In this document: piece by piece, positions 11,988-21,700 of the stretch
How the letters are laid out: each line of letters opens with the position of its first letter
How positions within the stretch are numbered: the stretch's first letter is position 1
Assembly (NCBI GenBank): GCA_035578155.1
Contig: JAPWDM010000005.1
Coordinates: forward strand, 47,324,954-47,388,953
Direction of reading: 5' to 3'
DNA from: Brachynemurus nebulosus
Taxonomy: Eukaryota > Arthropoda > Insecta > Neuroptera > Myrmeleontidae
DNA length: 64,000 bases
The notes under the pieces: model-generated
What the model saw: only the letters and a program-made list of their open reading frames with translations
Database searches by the model: none
What the model was told of the DNA's origin: nothing
Position numbers and translations under genes: made by a program

Positions 11988-12612
11988 ATATTACATTTTT
12001 TCGGGTCGGAGAAGTCGGACATTTTATACATGTAAAGTATACTCTTGGAATTATATACTTTAATAATATTTTTTGAAAGTTTCAGAGAAAAATTGCAAGC
12101 ATTTTCAAAATTACGCTTGTAAATTTTTTTTAATCAAAATATATTACAGCTTGAAAAGCAGTTAACTGATCGGCCTGAAAATTTTAATTTATTTTCTGCA
12201 TCACAACAATCACAGAACAGATTATGATTTGATGATTTCAGATGTAGCATCTTTTTCCGTAAAAAAACCGTAAAAAATTGAACAAAAAATTGTCCAATTC
12301 CTTTTATTCTAGTCCATTTTATGGGTACTGTTGTTTAGAAGAAAATATTAAAATTTTGAATCGATCGGTAAAATAGTTTTTTGTTATCGTGCACGCCGCA
12401 TAAAAATTTTGTTTCCAGAAATTCAAATTCAGTTTTGACAAAGTGTGTAATACCCATTAGAGTATCTGGCGTTATAATCATTTCGAAAATATTTGAGAAA
12501 ATATTTTTCTGAAACTTTTAGATAATATTATTTAAATATACCTGATACTTTCCAATAAATCACTTTTTAGAAAGTCGATTTTCCTGACGCGGGAAAGTGT
12601 AATGTGACCTTA
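11988..12612. repeat. Imperfect inverted-repeat element
   Basis: A segment near 11990-12110 (ATTACATTTTTTCGGGTC, later GAAAGTTTCAGAGAAAAA) recurs inverted near 12490-12612 (TTTTTCTGAAACTTTTA and CGCGGGAAAGTGTAAT). The arms are diverged and the termini uncertain. It lies inside the 9802-13241 element. Confidence 0.4.
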
Positions 12613-13913
12613 AAATATTAAGGTGATAAATTTCTATGTTTTCAAACACGTAAATAATTTATTATTGTTAATTGTTTATATTTTTGTATTATTTTACAAA
12701 AAATATTACATTTACAAAAGTTATTACACTTCCATTTATAATTAACAATCGTTAATTGTAAAAGTAATCTAATACTGGAAACAAGTATCTAATTGTTACT
12801 GGTACATCTATAGATAATACATTGTAATATTACAAAAAATACTGTAATATTACAATATACTAGTGTAATAATACTATGTAAACTTATAGATTTCATATGT
12901 AATTTTGTAAACATACAATGTAAATTTGTAAAAACACCATGTAATTTTGTAAAAACACAGTGTAATTTTGTATAAATACAATGTAATTTTAAAATTTACT
13001 GTGTAAATATACATAAACTTTACTGTAAAATTACAGTTTTTTATTTACATACTCCCCCTTAAATTACCTAAATATTAGTGTAAAATTACATGTATTTTTA
13101 TGTAAAAAATTGTGTAAAATTACAGATAAATATTACACGAATTATGTAAAATTACAGTCGTCTGTGAATTTACAGTACTTTTTATGTACAAAAGTAACCA
13201 ATGATATTTGCTGTAATTTTACACTGGAACTTTTTACCGTGTATTATAACACATAAGATATATAAATTTTGTTTATAGCTATTGTCGTTTTTTTATACTG
13301 AAATAGTGTGCGTCAAAAAGACGACGATGTATTATTAACCTATATTTTTTTTTAAAGATTTTGTACTCCACATATAAAAGTTTTCCTAATTTTTCTAAAA
13401 TTTATTAAAGATATAGATGCTATAATTAATTTATTCAATGATTATGATAATGTGAAAGATGATTACAGCTGTTTGACTTATAGAGACGACATAATACTGA
13501 AGTTTGAATATATTGAATCGAAAACTAAAGAATGCGTTTCGAATGACAATAAAAGATTAACAATTTATTTTGTGGAAAATATTTTAATTTTTATTATTTT
13601 TTGAGATCTTATTCGAAAAATTACTAACAGATTTTAGAAAATTTACAAATGTGCCTAATGGGAAAATAACTACATATCTATAGGAATATTTATGACTGAG
13701 AAATTTCACATTCTGTAAAGTCACACATGTCCACTGATTCATAATAGTTCATAAATTAATTATTACAATTGATGTATTTATCTATTTTTTAGTCGAATTT
13801 TCTCCGAAAAATTAGACTTATACAGTCTATACGATAAGAGCGGCGAGAGGCGAGAGTAGGGGCGCTATCCGTTTTCGGACCCGTAGAACACGAATATGTA
13901 GAAAAAAAAAATG

Positions 13914-13918
<5 letters not shown>

Positions 13919-13984
<66 letters not shown>
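13919..13984. repeat. (TA)n microsatellite
   Basis: An uninterrupted TA tract inside the Helentron-like element, directly before its GC-richer minisatellite region. Confidence 0.95.
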
Positions 13985-13988
<4 letters not shown>

Positions 13989-14289
13989 CCCGCCACCTTT
14001 TAATTTGTGTAGGGCCCCCCTATGGAAGTTAAGAGATGAAATTTGGTAAATGGGGCTCATTTTCGAGGCACCTCATACTATCAAAGTGGGGTCAAATTTT
14101 GGGCAAATTTTTTTTCTGACCCGACCTTTAAGGGGGTGGTGGGGGGCGGAAAAGCAATAAAACTTTTTCAAACCGGTTTTAAATAATGTTTCGGTCAATT
14201 ATCTACAACATATCCAAAATTCAGCTTCCTAGGATGATATGGTGGGAGTAGAGGGGGGAAAAACGATTTTCGCTGGATCTAACAGGCCC

Positions 14290-14880
14290 CCAGCCTCCCA
14301 GAATTAACGTAGAGGGTTGAAATTTGGTGTGTTGATAAAGTTCGTACCTAGGTTGTGCTTTTTGGAGGTTTTAATATTTTACCCCACCCCCCCTCATTTT
14401 TAAGCTACAATTTCATGCATTTTCGACGTTTTCGAAGTTTGTACCACTCGCACAGGTCACCCGAATAAACCTAGAGGGCTAAAATTTTGTATTCGGATTG
14501 AGTTAGTATCAAGGGGGTGCCTTTTGGGGGTCTCGACTTTTAACCCCTACCCCCACCATTTTTATACCCAAAAGAACATGATTTTTCTTGTTTTTTAACA
14601 GTTTCGTTCGGGTCAAAATCTCCCCAAATAAACCTAGAGGGCTGAAATTTGGTGTACAGGTTAAGCTAATAGCCAGACACTGTTTTTTGGAGGTTTCAAC
14701 TTTTAACCCTTACCCCCACGATTTTGACGCCAATATTTCCTTAATTTTTTTGCTTGTTTTCTAACACGTCTAGAGACTCCATAAGGAAACCTAGAGGGCT
14801 GAAATTTTGTACGTGTATTCAGTTAGTATCCAGCTAGGACTTGTAGGGAGTCCGCATCACTTTTCCCCCCACTTCTCCCA
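14290..14880. repeat. Degenerate minisatellite, about 160-170-bp period
   Basis: The phrase GAGGGCTGAAATTTGGTGT and variants recur near 14310, 14475, 14638 and 14796. Each is followed after about 50 bp by TTTTGGAGGT or a variant and a C-rich ACCCCYACCCCC run. A related, more diverged unit begins near 14030. It is the internal tandem array of the Helentron-like element; similar phrases at 24590-24620 may be a relic of the same family. Confidence 0.8.
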
Positions 14881-15815
14881 TTTTTACATCGGAATTGGAT
14901 GCTATTGTTAAATGTGTTTTAAAAGCATTATGTTTATTCTAAATACAAGTAGGCGAATAGTAATTTTAAAAAATTTAAAAAAAAGTGAACTTACTTTTAT
15001 GACAAATGAAATACATACATATTAAGTAATTTAAAAATGTTATTAAAGTCACTGTTTATTTATAAATTAGGAATTTTGGATTTTTAGTATTTATAAAATA
15101 GAAATTTTTGGATTTTTTTGGAAAGAAAAAATATCTTTATAAAGGCCTTCCAGTTTACTATTGAAGGTCCTTTTTTAATATTTAAAACTAAAACATAAAG
15201 GCAATTAGCGGATAAACATGGGCAGGAATGTCCTCGTACGAATTGTGTTGGCTTTTTTTCTGCTACCTGTTTTCGGCACAAAATTGAAATTTACTGAGAT
15301 ACAGCCCTTAAATACTTAAAACCTTTTTTTAAAGCCTCGATCAGCCGAACACTCATCACCAGTTTTGAAACCAACAAAATGACAATTCGGTTGTAGACTT
15401 TCAATCACATTTTGCTTGTAGACATTCAATACCGAAGATGAAGGGGAAAATTCGACTACCGTGATGGGGCCCCGCTGCTCACGGCGTTTTTTAATTTTTA
15501 TAATGAAAATATGCTTTGATAAAAAGATTAAAAAAATTAATAAATATTTACATTAAGAAATTATTCCAAATCCAATTTTTTTAAATATTTTGTTCGCTTT
15601 TGTAGTATTGTTATGTAAAAAAAATGTTTTTTGCAAATAAACTCTAAAACTCCCCGTAAAAAGTCCATTCGTCGAAATGATGCCGATGTATGATTAACTT
15701 GACTCGTAGACCAACGTATGATTCTAGGGTTAAACGTAAAAGTAGCCCCGAGTGTGAGTCTTCTTTGACATAATAGGGTCTAATTACATTAAATCTGAAT
15801 GAATTGTGATATAAA

Positions 15816-17507
15816 CAGGGCTGGCATGAGGAGGAGTCAAGCGGGGCAATTGTTCGGGGGTCCGAGTCTAACAAGTAAACGTCCCGAGGCCGGACCTATC
15901 GATTTTGATGAAACTTAGATATGTTGTAGAACACTAAAAAATAAGCGACACTTATTTTTCTTTATCGACGGAAAAACGGTTTGAAGGGGTGAAATCGCCC
16001 TCCAAAAATTGGGGTAAAAATTTAATTTTTTAAATATCTCGAAAACGGTAAGAGATAGAGCAAAAGTTTAAATTGGCGATATTGCTCTTTTTTAAAGAGC
16101 TATCTATTGGTATGCAATTTGTTCAAATTGTGTCAACAGGGGTGGCTGGGGGTTAAAATTTAGGGGTTAATTTTGCAAACGGGGGTGAAAATTAAACAAT
16201 ATAAAAATTTTGTTTACAGATTTGAAATCTACGTCAAAAAATCTAATTGACCTCTTTTTGTTCAATGTCCTAATATTAAGTCTAGGGGTAGTTAACTAGG
16301 GTGTGACTGTGTCGAATAGTCGTACTACTTGGGTAGTTTAAGAAGTTTTTCTTCATGGAAAATAATTTAAGACATTTAGAATAACGTAGAAATGAAATTT
16401 TCGATTTCAAAATTCAGTTTGAGCAACATTGGAGAGGGGGTGAGTCACCCTCTTAAATTACATATTAGTTAACATAAACTCATTTTTAATATTAACACAC
16501 TGACAGTGGGTAATAATGTCACAATAAGTGGTACTGAAGTTGGACTATCGTATGTAAGGTTTTTATTAGGTTTCCATTCATTTTCAAAATATCGTTATTT
16601 TCGGTATCGATAACTTTCGATAACGAAAACTATAACATCCATTAAAAAACAAACCTTATGAAAACCTTACATACGACAGTCCAACTTCAGAACCACTTAT
16701 TGTGACATTATTACCCACTGTCAGTGTGTTAATATTAAAAATCAGTGTATGTTAACTAATATGTAATTTAAGAGGGTGACTCACCCCCTCTCCAATGTTG
16801 CTCAAACTGAATTTTGAAATCGAAAATTTCATTTCTACGTTATTCTAAATGTCTTAAATTATTTTCCATGAAGAAAAACTTTTTAAACTACCTAAGTAGT
16901 ACGACTATTCGACACAGTCACCCCCTAGTTAACTACCCCTAGACTTAATATTTGGACATTGAGCAAAAAGAGGTCAATTAGATTTTTTGACGTAGATTTC
17001 AAATCTGTAAACAAAATTTTTATATTGTTTAATTTTCACCCCCTTTTTGCAAAATTAACCCCTAAATTTTAACCCCCAGCCACCCCTGTTGACACAATTT
17101 GAACAAATTGCATACCAATAGATAGCTCTTTAAAAAAGAGCAATATCGCCAATTTAAACTTTTGCTCTATCTCTTACCGTTTTCGAGATATTTAAAAAAT
17201 TAAATTTTTACCCCAATTTTTGGAGGGCGATTTCACCCCTTCAAACCGTTTTTCCGCCGATAAAGAAAAATACGTGTCGCTTATTTTTTAGTGTTCTACA
17301 ACATATCTAAGTTTCATCAAAATCGATAGGTCCGGCCTCGGGACGTTTACTTGTAAGAAGGCGGCCCAAGCCTCTGTTAGGGGCCCGGACAAAGTAAGAA
17401 GAGGTTTTTTTTTGCTCATTTGCACTGAATTTTTTTTTTTCAGAGAAAAAAATGTTTGAAAAATTTTTGCTGTACCTCGGGGTCCGTCATTTCTCTCGCC
17501 GGCCCTC
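15816..17507. mobile_element. hAT-type element carrying a long hairpin
   Basis: Ends CAGGGCTGGC and the inverted (mutated) GAGGGCCGGC are flanked by GATATAAA (15808-15815) and AATATAAA (17508-17515), an 8-bp target duplication with one difference, as expected for hAT. The right end (TCCGTCATTTCTCTCGCCGG) matches the right end of the small hAT MITE at 47856-48051. Almost the whole interior is the inverted repeat 15871-17354. No transposase is present. Confidence 0.8.
15871..17354. repeat. Long near-perfect inverted repeat, arms about 694 bp
   Basis: Arm 15871-16564 and arm 16661-17354 are reverse complements around a 96-bp spacer. I counted by eye only about a dozen mismatches and no register shift over the arm (outer and inner ends both sum to 33225), so identity is about 98%. 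A transcript crossing it would fold into a very long dsRNA hairpin. The arms are non-coding. The arm sequence is related to that of the next hairpin at 17650-19130. Confidence 0.92.
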
Positions 17508-17649
17508 AATATAAAGAAAAACAGTGTATTACAAAAAGCTTTGAAATCTCATAACGGTTCGAATTTTTATTTAATAAAGTTAAATTTACTGAAAACAAAC
17601 TATTTGCAGTATAGTACCTAATAAGAATTTTTGATCAACATTTAGTACT

Positions 17650-19130
17650 TGTGTATCTTACAAGAAGATGCACCCAGAGTGAAATTCGCGATTTTGATGA
17701 AACTTCGCTGGTGTGTAGAATAGGTAAAAATAAGGGACTCGTATTTTTTTTATCGGGTATTTTCCATGTTTACGATGTGAAACCAACCCCTAAAGTTGGA
17801 GATTCAAATAGTATTTCTTAAGATATTTCGACAACTATAAGAGATAGAGTAAAACTTTAAATTGACGGAATGTTACTCTTTGAAAAACCTATTCACCTGT
17901 ATAGGTTAAGCCAGAGTCGGGTTCATAAGGGGGCTGAGAGATACGTGTTTTTGCGTTTTTTTTTTTTTGAAATATGTGGGGTATCCAAGCCCATATAAGG
18001 AAGAAAAAAATAGAGTAGATTATATTTTATTATTATTGATTGCAAATATTTCTATATTTTTTTTATTTTTATGTTATTTTCATCATGAAAATGTAAATTT
18101 TTACTTTCTGATAATGATTCATGTATTTTTTAATACTTACTTAATTGGTAATTTAGCCAAGTGTACATTTAGTTACTCCTATTCTATATTTTTTTACACC
18201 TATTTCTGCCAAACTTCTTTGGTCTGCAAGTTTTAATGAATGTTGAACAAGAAGCAATAATCTTCCGTTCAACAACTGCCTTTATCTTCTTACAAATTCT
18301 TTTTAACCAAATAAACGCTGTTTATTTCTTTCCCAACATTCAAACTACTTTTCTTATTCTTTTTTGTATGTCTTGTAGGTGTCAACCACTTTTGACAAAG
18401 CACCTGAAAAGTAAACCAAAGAGCTTACTGCTTCTTGTTGAGCATTCATTAACACAGGTAAACCAGAAAACTCTAACTTTCGGAGAAATAGGTATAAAAA
18501 ATATCGTATATGAGTAACCAAATGTATACACATGGCTAAATTACGAATTGAGTTAGTACTGAAAAATATATAAATCATTATCGGAAAGTAAAAATTTACA
18601 TTTTCATGATGAAAATAAACATAAGACAAAAAAAAGGTATTTGCAATCAATAATAAAATAATACAATATAATCTATCCTATTTTTTTCTTCCTTTTATGG
18701 TTTGAATACCTCACATATTTCAAAAAAACGCAAAAACACGTATCTCCTAATTTTTGGTTCTCTTTCTATTTATGATGGCAAAAATTTGATACATTGAACC
18801 ACTCAGGCTGTACAAGAAAATTTACCCCCATTTTCACCCCTCCAGCCTCCCTAATAAACCCGACTCTGGTTTAACCTATGCAAGTGAATGGATCTTTTAA
18901 AGGGTAACATTTCGTTAATTTAAAGTTTTCCTCTATCTCCTATAGTTTTCGAGATGTCTTAAGAAATAAGATTTGAATCCCCAACTTAAGGGCTTGTTTC
19001 ATCCCGTAAACGTGGAAGATGGCCGATAAAAAAAAGTACGGGTCCCTTACCTTTGCCTATTCTACACGCCAGCGAAGTTTCATCAAAATCGCGAATTTCA
19101 CTCTGGGTGCATTTCCTTATGAGTAATAGA
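17650..19130. repeat. Second long inverted repeat, diverged arms
   Basis: GCACCCAGAGTGAAATTCGC at 17670 reappears inverted at 19091-19110. Similarity continues inward through GATTTTGATGAAACTTCGCT, a TTTCATCATGAAAATG block and AACAAGAAGCARTAA to about 18262 and 18419. Arms have many substitutions and indels, so it is older than its neighbour. The shared block CGATTTTGATGAAACTT and the AAGAGATAGAGYAAAA block show that both hairpins derive from one family. Matching short open frames on opposite strands (FHHENVNFYF) follow from the inverted repeat and are not evidence of a gene. Confidence 0.8.
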
Positions 19131-20168
19131 CACTTTTGGAACAACTGTGACACTGAAGAATCAACAAATTGTGTAATAAATGCAGTCACTTCAAATTCTT
19201 AGAATATTCACACCCATAAGGGGGATTCTAGTATCGCTTGTTGCATATACCACACACACACACACACACTGCTTGCAGGTGGCGCGGCAGATCCAATCTT
19301 TGTTTTGGCGATAAAAACGAAAATCACATCGATAGATGCTGCATAAATTTTGGTCCACATTCTGTTTTCAAAGAATGCCATCGTCCTCTGAAGAACAGAT
19401 AACAGTGACAAACAAGTCTTAAATAGTCGAAATTACTCCTCTGTAGACCCAAAATGTGTTAAAGTAACCTGCAATGTCAAAATTGTCCCGGTTTATGGTT
19501 CCGTTATTTAAAAACATATTTCCAATTTTCAAACAATTTTTTTTTTCGTTCTGTCGCTTTAAAGGCAGACCTTTCATGTATAATTTATTTGTTGAAGGAA
19601 GTACCTACATATATTTTCGAAAAAATCTTTTCTTTATTGCATAATTTTTTTATTATAAAAAATCTGTTGGGTATAATTTTTATTGTTGTGTTAGATAATC
19701 TAACTGTATATTAATGTCTTGTAAAACCTATTGAAGAACCTGAAACCTGTGTATATTTATAACGGGCAGATGAATTGAAATATTTAGATAAGGGTCATTA
19801 TATAAGGGTGCCCGTTTATTTAATAGGTATTTTTTATATTAAAAGTACCTGTTTTGTGGAATAAAAAAAGTCTCAAGATGTTTTTCATTAAAATTTTTCT
19901 GTATATTGAAATTAAACAATGATTCTTGGAATTTTAAAATATTAGACAAAGAATGATTAAAAATTTCATTTTAATTTTTAAGAACTTTTTTGGGGGAACA
20001 ATTAGGCAAACTCCGGTATATAGATAGACCAGTTAATCGATATTTCCACGTCATTTTATGGCAATGATTTTGTTAGGCCGTGTGTAACAAATTTATCATG
20101 AATTTTCACTTAATTTTGAATAAAAATTGAAATTTTCAATTTCAATAGGTATAACAATTTATTAGGTA
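19131..20168. other. AT-rich stretch with a (CA)n tract
   Basis: A short (CA)n tract lies at about 19250-19269. At 19386-19405 the minus strand has an acceptor-like run (CTGTTATCTGTTCTTCAG) discussed in the findings as a possible terminal exon boundary. Otherwise nothing is supported. Confidence 0.5.
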
Positions 20169-20398
20169 GGGTAAAAGCCCCCTTTGTGGAACGGTATCTA
20201 ATACTGGAACAGTTTTAACATTTACATATTTATTTCTTTAATTAAGTAAGGAAACTTTAAATGCGAGGTGAATTTAAACTGAAAAACAATCATTCTATTA
20301 ATAATAATTTTTGTTATCAGACGTTTCTTTCAGAAATAACTTCATTAATATATAAATGTTCATAATTAGATACCGTTCCACAAAGGGGGCTTTTACCC
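20169..20398. mobile_element. TA-inserting MITE, 230 bp
   Basis: GGGTAAAAGCCCCCTTTGTG and its inverse form long termini of at least 30 bp, flanked by TA on both sides. The right interior (AATGCGAGGTGAATTTAAA, AATAATAATTTTTGTTATCA) is shared with the larger element at 28121-28700, which has a different outermost base pattern, so the two are sub-families of one Tc1/mariner-type lineage. Confidence 0.9.
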
Positions 20399-20683
20399 TA
20401 TATTCATAAGAATTAAAATACCATAAACACAGCCATGTTTTTTTTTTATTTTTTTTTTTTTTTTAAATAAAATAACGAAATTAATTCAGCTACATTTAAC
20501 TGTTTTAATGAAATAAAATAATAAAAATTTTTAATATAAAAATATAGGGAGTAAAGATGTCAATGATTGAATTAATAATTTTGTAAATGATAGAAAATTA
20601 AACTGAAAACAAAATTGTATGGACTAAGTCATTGACAAAATTTTGTGACATTTTTTGAATGAAAATATGTCTGCCGGAATTAC

Positions 20684-20879
20684 CTCTTATAAACAGCATT
20701 GTGTCAGTCCAATCTTGAGTAATACTACCAAAAAATTGGGGCCTTACTGTGATATAACACGAGTTAGGTATATTCATTTCCAAAGTGTCAGTTGCTACTG
20801 GTTTATCAACATAAAGTAAGGACTTAGCAATATTATCCATTGACATTACTTCATGAATTATAAAGACAAATTCATCCAG
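20684..20879 (-). CDS. Candidate internal exon of an unidentified host gene
   Basis: On the minus strand a frame opens directly after an acceptor-like AATAG at 20880-20884 and runs 65 codons to a consensus donor, AGAG|GTAATT, at 20684/20683. The peptide begins LDEFVFIIHEVMSMDNIAKS, continues LLYVDKPVATDTLEMNIPNS and CYITVRPQFFGSITQDW, and ends TDTMLFIRG. Unlike most open frames here it uses a varied, soluble-protein-like residue mix, is not in a detected repeat, and ends at the splice site rather than drifting into AT-rich codons. Exon length of 196 bp would leave one base of a split codon. I do not recognise the family. A MITE on each side (20169-20398, 21017-21696) would be intronic. It could still be a relic of an unknown transposon gene or a chance frame. 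Confidence 0.4.
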
Positions 20880-21016
20880 CTATTTTCGAAAATAATGCTG
20901 TTTTTTAAATATTTTTATCACTTTTGATTTTATCACTTTTGATACATTTCCACAATTTGTATAGGCCAAATCAACCAAAAATGATCTGAAATCACTTTAG
21001 GTTCAATGTTAATTAA

Positions 21017-21696
21017 GGTATCATCACAGTGTGATCGGCAAAAAAATAGCCAATTTTCGCGATTTTTTTTCGGATGGATAGGATGAAGGAATAGGGATGA
21101 ATTTTTTTGCGATTAATACCACTATAACAATACAAAAATAATTTTTTTTATTCATGTTTATTTATTTTTTATAATTATTATAATTTTTTGAAAAAAGCAT
21201 CTTTAAAAAAGGGAGGAAATCGGTACACACGATTGCGCCCTCAGTTTTCATCCGAAAAAAAAAAATCAAATAGATTTTCAATCTGTAGGTAAGCCGCTAT
21301 GTACGTATGGGAGCTTTTTTTTCTTGAAATCTAAAAAAAAGGCGGCGTTTTGAATAAAAAGTACAAAATTTTTTATAGTTTTTCGTGTCGAAAAATAGGA
21401 AGATTTCAAAAAAAAAAACTCCCATAGGTTCATAGCGGCTTACCTGCAGATTGATAATCTATTTGATTTTTTCTCGGATGAAAACTGCGGCCGCAATCGC
21501 GTGTACCGATTCCCGCCCTTTTTTAAAGACAGTTTTTTCAAAAAATTATAACAATTAAAAAAAATAAATATTTTTGTATTGTTAAATAGTGGTATTAATC
21601 GTAAAAAAAAATTCATCCCCATTCCTCCATCATACCCATCCAAAAAAAAATCCCGAAGATTGGCTATTTTTCGGCCAATCACACTGTGATGATACC
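21017..21696. mobile_element. TTAA-flanked hairpin MITE, 680 bp
   Basis: GGTATCATCACAGTGTGAT and its inverse are flanked by TTAA (21013-21016 and 21697-21700), pointing to piggyBac-type mobilisation. Nearly the whole element is palindromic: the left arm runs to about 21333 and the right arm starts about 21381, with recognisable pairs such as GGTATTAATCG / CGATTAATACC and ATGGGAG / CTCCCAT. It is non-coding. Confidence 0.88.
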
Positions 21697-21700
21697 TTAA

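Larger units (their letters stand above)
9802..13241. mobile_element. 3.4-kb TA-inserting element with CACTG/CACGG ends
   Basis: The left end reads CACTGATAAAAATGG and the inverted right end CACGGTAAAAAGTTCCA; TA flanks both sides (9800-9801, 13242-13243). The insertion point is confirmed by the uninterrupted sister element near 43740. Both subterminal regions (about 9820-10090 and 12650-13240) are packed with short words such as TGTAAATTTACA and TGTAATTTTAC. The motif GTAAAAAGTTCCA is also found in the CACNG family at 8385 and 30330, which suggests a common transposase. No coding region is seen. Confidence 0.75.
13791..15486 (+). mobile_element. Helentron-like element, second family, with minisatellite core
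   Basis: The insertion is delimited by comparison with the intact sister piggyBac copy near 44310. It starts AGTCGAATTTTCTCC. Near its end the inverted motif GGGGAAAATTCGACT occurs at about 15442-15456 and is followed at once by a hairpin with arms CCGTGA (15459-15464) and TCACGG (15479-15484), then T-rich host DNA. The core holds a (TA)n tract and a roughly 160-bp minisatellite. This 5' motif, inverted 3' motif and terminal hairpin plan is that of DINE-1/Helentron-associated elements. It encodes no Rep/helicase. Confidence 0.65.
9687..15729. mobile_element. piggyBac-like element with nested insertions, copy A
   Basis: Termini CCCTAGAATCATACGT and its inverse are flanked by TTAA at 9683-9686 and 15730-15733. 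TTAA duplication and CCCTAGAA-type ends are the signature of piggyBac elements. The 924-bp sister copy at 43626-44549 shows the uninterrupted structure. Relative to it this copy contains two large insertions, 9802-13241 and 13791-15486. No piggyBac transposase is recognisable in either copy, so this is a non-autonomous family. Confidence 0.9.

Noticed and set aside
17967..18650. Similar membrane-like peptides on opposite strands
   Set aside because: They come from the two arms of one inverted repeat and consist of AT-driven Phe/Ile/Tyr codons.
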